Assembly (NCBI GenBank): GCA_965250195.1
Contig: OZ252295.1
Location: 2,587,424 to 2,651,423 of the forward strand
From: CAUZIR01 sp965250195
GTDB taxonomy: Bacteria > Chloroflexota > Dehalococcoidia > Lucifugimonadales > UBA2962
Length of the DNA stretch: 64,000 nucleotides
Reading direction: 5' to 3'
The notes under the pieces are model-generated. The model saw only the letters and a list, made by a program, of their open reading frames with translations, had not been told where the DNA came from and did not search any database. Below are positions 34,381-43,810 of the stretch, piece after piece. The first letter of the stretch is position 1. Each line of letters begins with the position of its first letter. Made by a program: the position numbers and the translations under genes.

Positions 34381-34405
34381 CGCCGCCCTGGCTCAACCGG
34401 CGGGG
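34381..34405 (+). repeat. dispersed repeat E, copy 8 (right half)
   Basis: CGCCGCCCTGGCTCAACCGG then CGGGG, in the divergent region between the hydrolase and the EamA transporter. Confidence 0.7.
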
Positions 34406-34471
34406 TATCGGACGAGTAGCTCTTAGCGGCACGCATCGTACGTCCAGGCCGTGGCCCTATACTTGTCGGCT

Positions 34472-35377
34472 ATGGACTGGATAATGGCCTCCCTCGGCAC
34501 AGCAGTCGGGTTTGCCGCCGTCAACGTTCTGGACAAGATAATCCTGGAGCGACACGTCGCCTCAGTCCCAGTCTTCATCGTCTTCGCCGGCCTTATGCAG
34601 CTCCCCAGCGGGATCGTGGCACTGGCGTTCGTGGCCTTTCCGGGCTACCCAGTCGAGACCTGGCTGCTGGCAATCGGGTCGGGAGGCGGACTCGGCCTCT
34701 CCCTGGTGCTTATGTTCTTCGTTTTGCGGCGACAGGACGTCTCGCTTGTAACCGCCGTTTTCCAGACCGCCCCGGTTTTCGTGGCCATCTTTGCCGTCGT
34801 CTTCCTGTCCGATCATCTCTCCGCCTGGCAATGGGTCGCCATCTTCCTCACCGTGGCCGGGGCGGTCCTGATCTCATTGCGACGCACCGCAGGGGCCCGC
34901 AGGCCCACCCTGGGTCTCTGGTTCTTCCTCATGTTGGGCTCTAGCGCCATGCTTGCCGCCGGCCTGATCCTCTCAAAGGCGGCTCTCGACGACGGCATGT
35001 CACTGTGGAATCTCCATACGGTGCGCAGCATAGCGATGGCGACCGCGATGGTGTTGCCGATGATCCGGCGGAACACTTTCCCAGAGCTAAAGATGCTCAT
35101 GCGCAACACCACCGGCCTGTCTCTTTTCGTGTTTACAGAAGGAGGCCTCGCATTCGCCTCGTTTTACCTGACCACGCTGGCCTTCCAACTAGGCCCGGTG
35201 GCTCTTGCCACCACGGTAATGGCGTCCAGGCCGTTGTTCGCGTTCCTGATCGGAGTTCTCCTCAGCCTGGGAGTGCTAAAGGTCCTCTCCGAGCCTCTCG
35301 ACCGTGGTTCGCTCGTCCAACGAGGGGCCGCGATCGCCATGATCGTCGCCGGTATATCAGCTATTTCCCTTTTATGA
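34472..35377 (+). CDS. EamA family transporter (DMT superfamily)
   Basis: 301 aa with about ten transmembrane helices in two repeated five-helix halves. ATG 34472 (MDWIMASLGTAVGFAAVNVLDK) is preferred over GTG 34451. The helix-linker pattern (VFQTAPVFVAIFAVVFLSDHLSAWQWVAIFLTVAGAVLISL) is typical of EamA exporters. Substrate, often an amino acid or metabolite, is unknown. Confidence 0.8.
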   Translation: MDWIMASLGTAVGFAAVNVLDKIILERHVASVPVFIVFAGLMQLPSGIVALAFVAFPGYPVETWLLAIGSGGGLGLSLVLMFFVLRRQDVSLVTAVFQTAPVFVAIFAVVFLSDHLSAWQWVAIFLTVAGAVLISLRRTAGARRPTLGLWFFLMLGSSAMLAAGLILSKAALDDGMSLWNLHTVRSIAMATAMVLPMIRRNTFPELKMLMRNTTGLSLFVFTEGGLAFASFYLTTLAFQLGPVALATTVMASRPLFAFLIGVLLSLGVLKVLSEPLDRGSLVQRGAAIAMIVAGISAISLL

Positions 35378-35395
35378 GGGTCGCATGTCTAAGCT

Positions 35396-35457
35396 CAGTT
35401 TCCCGGGCGGGGTCACATAGCTCTTAGAAGGGCCCGCCCTGGCTCAACCGGCGGGGG
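35396..35457 (+). repeat. dispersed repeat E, copy 9
   Basis: Full-length copy followed by CTCTACGGCACTG, a right extension also seen after copies 15 and 16. The rest of the 340-bp gap (35378-35716) shows no gene that I can support. Confidence 0.75.
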
Positions 35458-35716
35458 CTCTACGGCACTGGAAGCACCGCCTCACAGGTGCCTGGCGGCG
35501 GCCAGCACTAACGGTGGCTCGCCAAATCCCCTTGATTGTCAAAAACTACCGCAACCAATAATGCCCTGGAGAACGGGGCGGACATTGCCAAGACCCCAGG
35601 GATGATTGGGCCATGCTAACGTGTCCACCGCCTGGCTCTATGACCGGGGAAAATCAAAACCCGAAGATTGCCCAACCTTCAAAGTGAAGTATTAGCTTCT
35701 GTAACTAAGGCGAGGA

Positions 35717-35992
35717 ATGAGTCAAGAACCTAACCGTACTAATCAACAACTAAGCGTCTGGATGGCCATTGGCATAAGTGTCGGCGTCGCCCTAGGGGCC
35801 GTGTTTGACAACGTTGGCTTGGGCATTGCCCTTGGCGTCGCGATAGGGGCAGGGTTGGGATCGGCCTTTAGCGCGAGAATGCAAAGCAAGTCAGCTGAAC
35901 CTGCCCGCTTTTTAGTTCTTGCGGGTAGGTTCGGCGGTTGGTTTGTAGCGGCGGCAGGAATCGTAGGTGTGGTACTCCTAATTGTTGATTGA
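35717..35992 (+). CDS. small glycine-rich membrane protein, 91 aa
   Basis: Two or three hydrophobic helices (SVWMAIGISVGVALGAVF, GLGIALGVAIGAGLGSAFSA, GGWFVAAAGIVGVVLLIVD) with glycine-zipper spacing. AGGCGAGGA lies just upstream of the ATG. Function unknown. It follows repeat copy 9 in the same direction. Confidence 0.5.
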   Translation: MSQEPNRTNQQLSVWMAIGISVGVALGAVFDNVGLGIALGVAIGAGLGSAFSARMQSKSAEPARFLVLAGRFGGWFVAAAGIVGVVLLIVD

Positions 35993-36036
35993 AATGGTCC
36001 TGAGCAAGTACATCCAGGCCACGCATAATCAGGCGT

Positions 36037-36086
36037 TCAGGAAGCTTCACAGCCCCTAAGAGAGGCCGCCCTGGCTCAACCGGCGA
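36037..36086 (+). repeat. dispersed repeat E, copy 10
   Basis: CCCCTAAGAGAGG inner hairpin with the standard right arm. Confidence 0.75.
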
Positions 36087-36245
36087 GCCAAGGGAGTACT
36101 ACCCATTCACTAGACAATCCTGAAATCCTTTTTCCCTATCCCTGGGCAGGAGGACCCGTATCCGCTGGTGTCCAAATCTTCGAGGGGGTGTGCCGTATCT
36201 GCTAAGGTGCCGTCACACTCAAATGCCAATAAATAGGCTTAGGTC

Positions 36246-36264
36246 GGCTACTCAACCGGCGGGA
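36246..36264 (+). repeat. dispersed repeat E, copy 11 (tail only)
   Basis: Short tail GGCTACTCAACCGGCGGGA; it supplies GGGAGG, the ribosome-binding site of the next gene. Confidence 0.45.
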
Positions 36265-36274
36265 GGTATTACCT

Positions 36275-36565
36275 ATGAATAAGCTACTGGCGGCCTTGAC
36301 CGTAGGGATAATTGGTGCGTTCGCGGTCGCCACGACCGCATTGGCGGCCCAGGGCGTTATTACTGAAGTCAATCCTTCCGGGGTGACCGGAATCATTGTT
36401 GAGGACGGCACCCGAGATGAAGTGAGGTTTATCAACCCACCCAAGAACGATGTGAGCCTGAGCGTAGGTCAGTGGGTGGAGTTCACTAAGTCGACCAACA
36501 AAGGCGGCAGGCACTTGACCTTCTCGGCCAGTCCGTTAGAGGGTGACCCAGGAGGCGGACGCTAG
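36275..36565 (+). CDS. exported small protein with cold-shock-like fold pattern
   Basis: 96 aa: signal peptide MNKLLAALTVGIIGAFAVAT ending near ALA, then GVITEVNPSGVTGIIVEDGTRDEVRFINPP and LSVGQWVEFTKSTNKGGRHLTFSASPL. The beta-strand spacing (GxI-x5-GxxGxIxxDG-x-VxF...xGQxVEF) recalls cold-shock domains, but an exported one is unusual; other small OB folds fit too. ATG 36275 is preceded by GGGAGG contributed by repeat copy 11. Confidence 0.5.
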   Translation: MNKLLAALTVGIIGAFAVATTALAAQGVITEVNPSGVTGIIVEDGTRDEVRFINPPKNDVSLSVGQWVEFTKSTNKGGRHLTFSASPLEGDPGGGR

Positions 36566-36601
36566 CTCGTAGCTGCGTCACGTGGCCTATCCTGAAATCC
36601 T

Positions 36602-36647
36602 AGTTTCCTGGGCAGGACCAGACCGCCTTCGCTCAACCGGGGGGGCC
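36602..36647 (+). repeat. dispersed repeat E, copy 12 (diverged)
   Basis: AGTTTCCTGGGCAGGACCAG left arm, CGCTCAACCGGGGGGGCC right arm. Confidence 0.5.
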
Positions 36648-36780
36648 TGCACGTAGCTAGCATGGCTTGCAAGAGGCGCTGCACGGCTGCCTGCGGGAGG
36701 CTATGGCTTATGTGCGGACGTGCCTGGCTCTCAGAGGCGGCTAGCCATGGGAAGACCCGCGGGGTTGTTATTCACCCGAG

Positions 36781-36996
36781 CTATGGCCTGATCTCTCTAG
36801 CCCACTGACCCGCCAATGCTCTCACCTCGTCGATGTTGGTCAGGGACTGCTTCTCGTGGCTTGGCGAGCTGACCTTCCACACCTTCATGAGGTCGTCCCA
36901 CCAAACTTTGACGGAGGTCTGAACGTCGCCGTAGACCACGATCTGCTTGTGGGCCTGACCCGATTTGTCCGGGATGTAGGTGATCTCGGGGTCCAT
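36781..36996 (-). CDS. hypothetical protein, 71 aa
   Basis: Small basic protein (MDPEITYIPDKSGQAHKQIV start, VWWDDLMKVWKVSSPSHEKQ middle, EVRALAGQWAREIRP end). ATG 36996 is more plausible than the earlier one at 37029. No recognised family and a weak ribosome site. It lies between repeat copies 12 and 13. Confidence 0.4.
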   Translation of the reverse strand: MDPEITYIPDKSGQAHKQIVVYGDVQTSVKVWWDDLMKVWKVSSPSHEKQSLTNIDEVRALAGQWAREIRP

Positions 36997-37035
36997 AGTC
37001 CGCATTCTAGCAGCGTAGAAAACCGCCACGGCATT

Positions 37036-37090
37036 TAGTCTGGGGGTGCATAGCCCTTAAAGAGGGCCGCCCTGGCTCAACCGGCGGGGG
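37036..37090 (+). repeat. dispersed repeat E, copy 13
   Basis: CCCTTAAAGAGGG inner hairpin with a standard right arm. Confidence 0.75.
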
Positions 37091-37142
37091 CAAGGTCGAA
37101 TAACAATTCAGACTTTGAGTGCCTTACCAATGCCCATAACCT

Positions 37143-38309
37143 ATGCTAACGGCCAATGGGATGAGGAGAGTCAAGAGAATAGCCAAGATCGCCGCCAAGT
37201 CCTTCCTGGTCTTGCTCATCCTGGCGATAATTTTGATCGTGGCCACGCCCCAGGGCCGGACCGGCTCTCGGGCCGCCATGTTCGTGATGCAGGTCATACC
37301 TGCAGTCCCGATCAAGCCCTTGACCTGGTTTACCGGGGACCCGGAACGACGCCCCATACAGTTCGAAGGTGCGGTAGGAGAGTTGGAGGCGGACCTCTAC
37401 ATCCCCGGTGGTGACGGCCCGTTCGATGCGGTTCTGCTGTTCCTTGGGGTCAACCCGGCTGGTAGAGACGATAGCCGAGTGGTCAATCTGGCCGAAGGGC
37501 TGGCCAGGACAGGCAGGGTGGTGATGATCCCCTGGTCGGACGACATGACGGCCAAGCGCATTGTCCCGGGCGAGGTCGACAACATTGTGTTGGCCTTCGA
37601 GCACCTAGCTGGCCTCGACTTCGTAGACCCCGATCGAGTAGGGATGGCTGGCTTCTGCGTAGGTGCGTCTCTAGTCGCCGTGGCCGCCGAAGACCCTCGG
37701 ATCTCAGACCGAGTCCGATACATCAATTTCTTCGGCGGGTACTTCGACGCGGCCGACCTCGTCAAGTCAGTGGTGACCAAGTCGAGATCCTATGATGGCG
37801 TCGTCGAGGCCTGGGATCCGGACTCCCTGGCCGTTGAGGTGGTGCGCCTTCACCTCATTGAAGGCCTGTCCGACCCAGCCGAGCGTGAGCTGTTGGAGAG
37901 CGCCTTCCTCAGAGGGGAGAGCGTGACCAGGGCAGAGGTTGTAAACCTCTCGGAGGAGGGGACGGCGGTGTTCGATCTACTGATGGGGCCAGAGCCCGAT
38001 GAGGTCGATGTAATTTTCGAACGGCTGCCATCGGCGGTGCACGAGTCGCTTCGACGGATTTCCCCCAGCACCGGTATCGACCGGTTAAACGCACGGCTTT
38101 TGATCATGCATGATCGCGAGGACAACCTGGTGCCATCCTACGAGTCTAGACGCCTCTTCGACGTCGTTGACGACCGCGGGAACACGTACTACACCGAGTT
38201 TTCGTTCTTCTCCCATGTCGACCCCACCGAGCAGGTCGGGTTCACCGGTTACATCACCGAGGGATTCAAGCTCTTCCTGCACCTATACAACATGTTCCGG
38301 ACGTTCTAG
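37143..38309 (+). CDS. membrane-anchored dienelactone-hydrolase-like protein
   Basis: 388 aa: one N-terminal helix (FLVLLILAIILIVAT), then an alpha/beta hydrolase domain. The nucleophile elbow is GMAGFCVGAS with Cys at the nucleophile position, as in dienelactone hydrolases; the acid is in LLIMHDREDNL and the His in FSFFSHVDP. Start 37143 or 37161 (second ATG). A helical insertion after about residue 200 enlarges it over the family norm. Substrate unknown. Confidence 0.65.
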   Translation: MLTANGMRRVKRIAKIAAKSFLVLLILAIILIVATPQGRTGSRAAMFVMQVIPAVPIKPLTWFTGDPERRPIQFEGAVGELEADLYIPGGDGPFDAVLLFLGVNPAGRDDSRVVNLAEGLARTGRVVMIPWSDDMTAKRIVPGEVDNIVLAFEHLAGLDFVDPDRVGMAGFCVGASLVAVAAEDPRISDRVRYINFFGGYFDAADLVKSVVTKSRSYDGVVEAWDPDSLAVEVVRLHLIEGLSDPAERELLESAFLRGESVTRAEVVNLSEEGTAVFDLLMGPEPDEVDVIFERLPSAVHESLRRISPSTGIDRLNARLLIMHDREDNLVPSYESRRLFDVVDDRGNTYYTEFSFFSHVDPTEQVGFTGYITEGFKLFLHLYNMFRTF

Positions 38310-38347
38310 CCCTTAGCGTTTGACGAGTTTGACTGGGGTAGACATCC

Positions 38348-38409
38348 CAGTTCCCCGCGAGCAGCTACACAGCCCTTAGAAGGGGCCGCCCAGGCTCAAC
38401 CGGCTGGGT
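38348..38409 (+). repeat. dispersed repeat E, copy 14
   Basis: Full copy. TTTGACGAGTTTGACTGGGG just upstream resembles the TTGACGGGG part of repeat B. Confidence 0.75.
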
Positions 38410-38436
38410 GCGGAGGGGGTTTCGTGGGGGGTCTAT

Positions 38437-39525
38437 TCAAAGAGGCCCGTAAAGGTCGTAGGCGGCAGCGTGCTCCGGCTGGTCCCGACGGAACGTGTCG
38501 GGGTTGGTGCCGCACTCCTGCGCCAGCCAGTAGGTAAATAGCTGCAGCGGAGGCAGGTAGACGATGGGCGTGAGGAAATCAGCCGCGACCGGTAGCTCAA
38601 GCGTGGCGTCGGCCGAGCCAAATTCGCCGTCTCCAGTCTGCACCAGCGCCGCGACATGCGCGCCCGTTGCCTCGGCGGCTCGTGCGACCTGGACGGCCCG
38701 GGCGTGGTACGGGCCGGGTGGTGCGATCAGCGTCACCAAACAACCAGTAGTTGTGGCGACGAAGGGGCCATGCAGGAACTGCTCCATCTCGAAACCGGTA
38801 GTGACTAAATATGCCGCTTCGTTGATCTTGAGCGCCGCCTCATAGGCCGTCGCAGCGTTTGGGCCGCCTCCGGTAAACGCCAGCCAGCGGGAGTTTACAA
38901 AGCGTTTGGCCAGCGCCTGGGCCTGGTCGTCTGTCGCTAACGCGACACTGATTACGTCAGGCAGAGCCCTGATCGCGTCGAGCGCACCGTCCGAGGACGT
39001 GCCCGAGATCGACGCCGCTACAAGCGCCATCGCTGTAATGGCCGAGGTGTGGCTGACGGTGTAGGTGGCCGACCGGTCGGGTCCTCCGGTGGTGAGCACG
39101 ATGTCGACTAAGGACAGGTCGGCCACGGTATCGTCGCAGGTCACCAGCGCCGTTACCGCTCCCGCACCATGTGCCAGCTCCAATGCCCGTCGGGAGATCG
39201 CCTTGCGACCGGTGTGGCTGAGGACGACTACGACGTCTTCGCTAAGCAACTCGGGTGGGTTACTCACGAACTCGTGGGCGTTCCAGGCGCGGGCGTCGTG
39301 GCGCTCGCCGACCGCTCTGAGCAGGTGTTCGGAGACGAGCGCCGCATGCCAGGACGTGCCGATGCCTACGATGTGCACGCGGGCGGCGGTCTCTATGCGC
39401 GCGGCCAGTTCCGCCGCAGCCAGTGACTGGGTGTCGATGACGCGTGCGATTGCGCTCGGCTGCTCGCGGATGCACTCGTACATGTGAAACGGGTGGGCTG
39501 ATCGGGGTGGGGGGCTTTGAGCCAT
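38437..39525 (-). CDS. SIS-domain protein (GlmS C-terminal/AgaS-like)
   Basis: 362 aa with two sugar-isomerase domains. First: HIVGIGTSWHAALVSEHLL, then VVVLSHTGRKAISRRALE and TYTVSHTSAITAMALVA. Second: LAFTGGGPNAATAYEAALKINEAAYLVTTGFEMEQFLHGP, the SIS signature with the glutamate of glucosamine-6-phosphate isomerases. There is no glutaminase domain, so it is a deaminase/isomerase or a binding protein rather than a full GlmS. It stands alone between repeat copies 14 and 15. Confidence 0.8.
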   Translation of the reverse strand: MAQSPPPRSAHPFHMYECIREQPSAIARVIDTQSLAAAELAARIETAARVHIVGIGTSWHAALVSEHLLRAVGERHDARAWNAHEFVSNPPELLSEDVVVVLSHTGRKAISRRALELAHGAGAVTALVTCDDTVADLSLVDIVLTTGGPDRSATYTVSHTSAITAMALVAASISGTSSDGALDAIRALPDVISVALATDDQAQALAKRFVNSRWLAFTGGGPNAATAYEAALKINEAAYLVTTGFEMEQFLHGPFVATTTGCLVTLIAPPGPYHARAVQVARAAEATGAHVAALVQTGDGEFGSADATLELPVAADFLTPIVYLPPLQLFTYWLAQECGTNPDTFRRDQPEHAAAYDLYGPL

Positions 39526-39576
39526 CGGTCTATCCTATGCGAGCCCTAACTGGAGTTCCAACGACGCGGGGTACCT

Positions 39577-39636
39577 CAGTTTCCCGCGAGCTGGCACATC
39601 GCCCCTAAGAGCGGCTGCCCTGGCTCAACCGGCGGG
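39577..39636 (+). repeat. dispersed repeat E, copy 15
   Basis: Full copy; the following 120 bp, including the promoter-like region of the kinase gene, resemble the region after copy 16. Confidence 0.8.
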
Positions 39637-39695
39637 CTGTACGGCCCTGCGCATTCATGTAGCTATCGACACATTGGCATATCATTCGCGGCACG

Positions 39696-42600
39696 ATGCC
39701 TAGTGAGCGTGTTCAACGCCAGATTGACCGGCTGCTCGACGAAGCCGAGCAGGCAATGGGTTTGCTCGAGTGGCAAATCGTCAGGCAACGTGTCGGGGCA
39801 GTCTTCGCTCTCGACCCCGAAAACGAGGACGCTACCACCTACATGGCCGCCGCCGAGCGTGCTGAGTCGGGTCACGCTGGCGCACCGGGGCCGCCGGAAG
39901 CAACCAAACCAGCTACCGAGTCTGAAACACCTACGTCGTTCTCCAACGGCCGCTACACCGTCAAGAAGTTCGTCGGCGAGGGCGGCAAAAAGAAAGTCTA
40001 CCTCGCCCACGACGCTCAGCTCGACCGTGACATCGCCTTCGCGCTGATCAAGACCGAGGGCCTCGACGAAGCTGGCCGTGAGCGCATCACCCGCGAGGCC
40101 CAGTCCATGGGAAGGCTCGGGGCGCACCCACACATAGTCACGGTCTTCGAGTACGGGGATGAGGGCGGAGCGCCGTTCCTGGTCACCGAGCTGATGGGTG
40201 GGGGCGACGTCGAGGGGATTCTGGAAGACGCGCCAGATAACCGCGTTCCCCTGGAGCAGGCGCTAGAAATCGCCGGAGCCACCTGCCGGGGACTGGAGTT
40301 CGCCCACAGCCGGGGTATAGTCCACCGCGACCTCAAGCCCGGCAACGTGTGGCTGACGGCCGACGGCGTTGCGAAGATCGGCGACTTCGGCCTGGCGGTC
40401 GCCATCGACCGGTCCCGGCTCACACAGCACGGAATGATGGTCGGGACAGTCTCGTACATGCCCCCAGAGCAGGCCCTCGGGGGCGAGGTCACACCGAAAG
40501 CCGACCTGTACTCGCTGGGCGCGATGCTTTACGAGATGGTCACCGGCCGACCGCCCTTTCTCGGTGACGACTCGGTCGCCATCATCGGCCAGCACATCAA
40601 CACCGCGCCCGTTGCTCCGTCGTGGCACTGCTCGTGCCCGAAGCCACTAGAAGCGTTGATACTGCGGCTGCTATCGAAAGATCCGGCCGAGCGACCTGAG
40701 TCAGCCTCCGACGTGCTGGCCGCGCTGGTTGCGATCGACCCGACGGTTGTCGACACTACGGTCGAAGAGCAGGAGAACGTCCTCGACAGCCTGGCAGGCG
40801 GAGTGTTCGTTGGCCGCAGGGCCGAGATGGACCAGCTCAAAGCTGCATTGGAGGAGGCCCTCTCGGGCAAAGGTCGCCTGGTGACCCTTGTTGGTGAGCC
40901 GGGCATAGGTAAAACCCGCACGGCACAGGAACTGGTGACGTTTGCCAGCATGCGCGGCATGCAGGTGCTGTGGGGCCGCTGCTACGAGGAACAGGGCGTG
41001 CCGCCCTACTGGCCCTGGGTACAGGCGATCCGGGAATACGTGCACGAACGCAACGCCGACGAGCTTCGCAGTGAACTTGGCTCTGCCGCCGCCGTGATCG
41101 CGGAGATCGTGACCGATGTCAGGGATGCCCTGCCGGGCTTGCAAGCGCCGCCTGAAGTGAGCCGGGAGGAGGCCCGGTTCCGCCTTCTCGACTCTGTGGC
41201 CACTTTCCTAAAGAGCGCCTCTCGAAACAAACCGCTGATGCTTGTGCTGGACGACCTGCACTGGGCCGATGAAGCAACGCTCTCGCTACTCCAGTTCGTT
41301 GCCCGGGAGCTGGGCAACGCCAGGGTGCTGGTCATCGGCACCTACCGGGACATGGAGCTGAATCGGCAGCACCCTCTCGCTGAGACGCTGGCTGAATTGA
41401 CCAGAGTACGGCTGTTCGAGCGGGTCCTGCTGCGGGGCCTGAGCGCCGCCGACGTGGGCAGTTTCATGGAGCTGACCTCCGGTTTGGTGCCGCCCAAAGG
41501 CCTGGTGGAAGCCGTCCACAAGGACACCGAGGGTAATCCGCTGTTCGTCACCGAAGTGGTGCGGCTGCTAGTGCAGGACGGTGAGCTCACCCCGGAGAAA
41601 GTGCGGGAGCGTGGAACGGGATCCTGGGAGATTCGCATACCTGAAGGGATACGGGAGGTGATCGGCCGTCGGCTGAACCGGCTCTCCGAGCGCTGCAACG
41701 ATGTGCTGACGACCGCCGCCGTGGTGGGACGGGCCTTCGAGATGCGGGTCATGTCCTCGCTGATGAGCGACAACATGACCGAGGGCATGCTGCTCGATGT
41801 GCTGGAGGAGGCGTTGAACGCTCGGGTGATCGAGGAGCTTTCGGGTTCGGTCGGGCGATACCAGTTCACACATGCGCTCATACAGGAGACGCTGACCGAC
41901 GACCTCAGCCTCACCCGTCGCGTGCGCCTGCACGCCCGCATCGCCGAGACGCTGGAAGCGCTTTACGGCGACCGCACGAAAGACCACGCCGTCGAGCTCG
42001 CACATCACTTCGCCCAGGCCGAGGCAATGCTGGGCAGCGACAAGCTGGTCGAGTATTCGCTTTTTGCGGGCCAGGCGGCTCTGGTGGCGTACGCGTTCGA
42101 AGATGCCGAGGCCATCTACCGCCGCGCTCTGAACGCGCTAGAAGGTTCGGAGATGGACGAGTCGAAGGCGGACCTCACGACCGGCCTGGGCATGGCTCTC
42201 GGTGGCAGCCTGCGCTGGGCCGAGGGCTGGCCGATCTTGGAGGAGGCGTTCAACTACTACGAGGCCGCCGGTCTGAAAGAAAAGGCCCTTGCCATTGTCA
42301 TATACCCGGACGTTCACGCTCCCTCAAGGGGGCTGTCGGGTGCGAGCTTGGCAATGGAGCGGGCAGTCGAGCTGGCCGAGCCCGACTCCGCTAAGCGTGC
42401 GTACGTTCTGATGCTCTTCGGAGTGTTCGTCTCAGTTGACACGGGGGACGACGACCGTTCAGTCGAAATTATGGGCCGTGCATTCTCCATCGCTGAGGAT
42501 CTGGGAGACATGCGGCTCCAGATGGAGGTGTTGGCTGGATGGTCCGAGGTCGACTTCTGGCGAGCCAAGGCATCGGAGAGCCTGCCGAAGGCGATCCGAG

Positions 42601-43514
42601 CGGCCAATTTAGCTGTCGAACTCGATGATCCCAACACCGAGTCATTTGCCCGGTTTTACGTGAGCATTTGCCGGTGGATCGGCGAGTTGGATATGGAGGC
42701 AGCCGTCGCAGAGTCACAGCTTGCCATCAAAGCTGCAGAAAGGGCCATGGGCCGCTCCAGTTTGCCTGCAACCCTTTATTTACACGGTCTTATCCAAGTG
42801 TTCCGAGGTCGTTTCGACGAAGCGGCCGACTTCCTGCAACAAGCCCATGAACTCGCGCCCGAAGACGAGATTATTCAGGCGTCCATGGCGAATTTTCACA
42901 ACCAAGCCGGACGACTGGAGTTGGCCGACACATTCTTGGACCGGATGTGGGCAGGTGCCAGCGGACCTGGCCGAAAGCTCAGGTTGGGCCTTTACGTGTT
43001 TGTCGCGAACTACCGGCTAACCGTAGAAGCGGACGAACAAATCATGGCCCGAGTTGAGGAGATCACGGAAGAGGCGTCGAACACTCGGATACCGCTCATG
43101 CCTCCTGTGATGATCGCCCGGATAAAAGGGCTCATCGCGGAATTGAAAAGCGATGCGGAAGGCGCGCGGTCTGCGTATGACCGGATCAACGAGGAGATCG
43201 GTGACGAGTTATCCGTGGGTGTTGCTGGTCCTCTTTCTAACGTACTCGCCAACCTGGCTGTCGCTTTCGGCGACCTTGATCTCGCAAATGAGCACTTCAC
43301 ACAGACGTTGCCCATTCTAGAAAGCGGTGGCTTCAGAACTGTCATGGCCCGGGTGCTCTACGAGTACGGGGACATGCTCCTGACCAGGGACGGCGACGGC
43401 GACCGGAAGAAGGCCAACCAGCTACTGGAGAAGGGCCTCCTCCTCTCTCGCGACATCGGCATGCCCTGGCTCACCGAACGCATCCTGGCGCGCCGGGAGA
43501 TCCTCAAGGCCTAG
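39696..43514 (+). CDS. Ser/Thr protein kinase - AAA ATPase - TPR signalling protein
   Basis: 1272 aa. N-terminal helix (MPSERVQRQIDRLLDEAEQ), kinase domain from about 84 to 350 with glycine loop GEGGKKKV (94-101), Lys119, H210-R211-D212 and D230-F-G, then an AAA/LuxR-type ATPase with Walker A GEPGIGKT (400-407) and Walker B LMLVLDDLHWAD, and a long TPR-like helical C-terminus. No HTH is visible. TATCAT about 10 bases before the ATG could make a near-leaderless transcript. Likely integrates signals through phosphorylation and ATP-dependent assembly. Confidence 0.87.
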   Translation: MPSERVQRQIDRLLDEAEQAMGLLEWQIVRQRVGAVFALDPENEDATTYMAAAERAESGHAGAPGPPEATKPATESETPTSFSNGRYTVKKFVGEGGKKKVYLAHDAQLDRDIAFALIKTEGLDEAGRERITREAQSMGRLGAHPHIVTVFEYGDEGGAPFLVTELMGGGDVEGILEDAPDNRVPLEQALEIAGATCRGLEFAHSRGIVHRDLKPGNVWLTADGVAKIGDFGLAVAIDRSRLTQHGMMVGTVSYMPPEQALGGEVTPKADLYSLGAMLYEMVTGRPPFLGDDSVAIIGQHINTAPVAPSWHCSCPKPLEALILRLLSKDPAERPESASDVLAALVAIDPTVVDTTVEEQENVLDSLAGGVFVGRRAEMDQLKAALEEALSGKGRLVTLVGEPGIGKTRTAQELVTFASMRGMQVLWGRCYEEQGVPPYWPWVQAIREYVHERNADELRSELGSAAAVIAEIVTDVRDALPGLQAPPEVSREEARFRLLDSVATFLKSASRNKPLMLVLDDLHWADEATLSLLQFVARELGNARVLVIGTYRDMELNRQHPLAETLAELTRVRLFERVLLRGLSAADVGSFMELTSGLVPPKGLVEAVHKDTEGNPLFVTEVVRLLVQDGELTPEKVRERGTGSWEIRIPEGIREVIGRRLNRLSERCNDVLTTAAVVGRAFEMRVMSSLMSDNMTEGMLLDVLEEALNARVIEELSGSVGRYQFTHALIQETLTDDLSLTRRVRLHARIAETLEALYGDRTKDHAVELAHHFAQAEAMLGSDKLVEYSLFAGQAALVAYAFEDAEAIYRRALNALEGSEMDESKADLTTGLGMALGGSLRWAEGWPILEEAFNYYEAAGLKEKALAIVIYPDVHAPSRGLSGASLAMERAVELAEPDSAKRAYVLMLFGVFVSVDTGDDDRSVEIMGRAFSIAEDLGDMRLQMEVLAGWSEVDFWRAKASESLPKAIRAANLAVELDDPNTESFARFYVSICRWIGELDMEAAVAESQLAIKAAERAMGRSSLPATLYLHGLIQVFRGRFDEAADFLQQAHELAPEDEIIQASMANFHNQAGRLELADTFLDRMWAGASGPGRKLRLGLYVFVANYRLTVEADEQIMARVEEITEEASNTRIPLMPPVMIARIKGLIAELKSDAEGARSAYDRINEEIGDELSVGVAGPLSNVLANLAVAFGDLDLANEHFTQTLPILESGGFRTVMARVLYEYGDMLLTRDGDGDRKKANQLLEKGLLLSRDIGMPWLTERILARREILKA

Positions 43515-43545
43515 CGCGGCGGATCGTTCGGTCGCGGATTCTGGG

Positions 43546-43605
43546 CAGTTTCTCGAGCGGCGGTACACGCCTCTAACAGGGGCCGCCCTGGCTCAACCGG
43601 CGGGG
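43546..43605 (+). repeat. dispersed repeat E, copy 16
   Basis: Full copy preceding the truncated kinase paralog, with the CTACGGCACTG right extension. Confidence 0.8.
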
Positions 43606-43663
43606 TCTACGGCACTGCCCATCCATGTAGCCATCGATACATTGGCATATCATTTGCGGCACG

Positions 43664-43810
43664 ATGCCGAGTGATTTCATTCAGAGTCGTATTGATCGAC
43701 TTCTGGCTCAGGCGGCAGAGGCAGCCGACGAACTCGACTGGGACGGGGTGGTCTCGGCTAAGCAAAGGGTCGTCACCGTCCAGCCCAAGGTCAAGCCCGC
43801 CGAAGAGTAA
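43664..43810 (+). CDS. 48-aa truncated paralog of the kinase N-terminus
   Basis: MPSDFIQSRIDRLLAQAAEA aligns with the first helix of the 1272-aa kinase, and the 70 bp upstream are also duplicated (TTGGCATATCATT, GCGGCACGATGCC). It ends in a short unrelated tail (QPKVKPAEE) at a stop that overlaps the ATG of the next gene. It could be a remnant of an unequal duplication or a free-standing docking peptide. Confidence 0.5.
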   Translation: MPSDFIQSRIDRLLAQAAEAADELDWDGVVSAKQRVVTVQPKVKPAEE

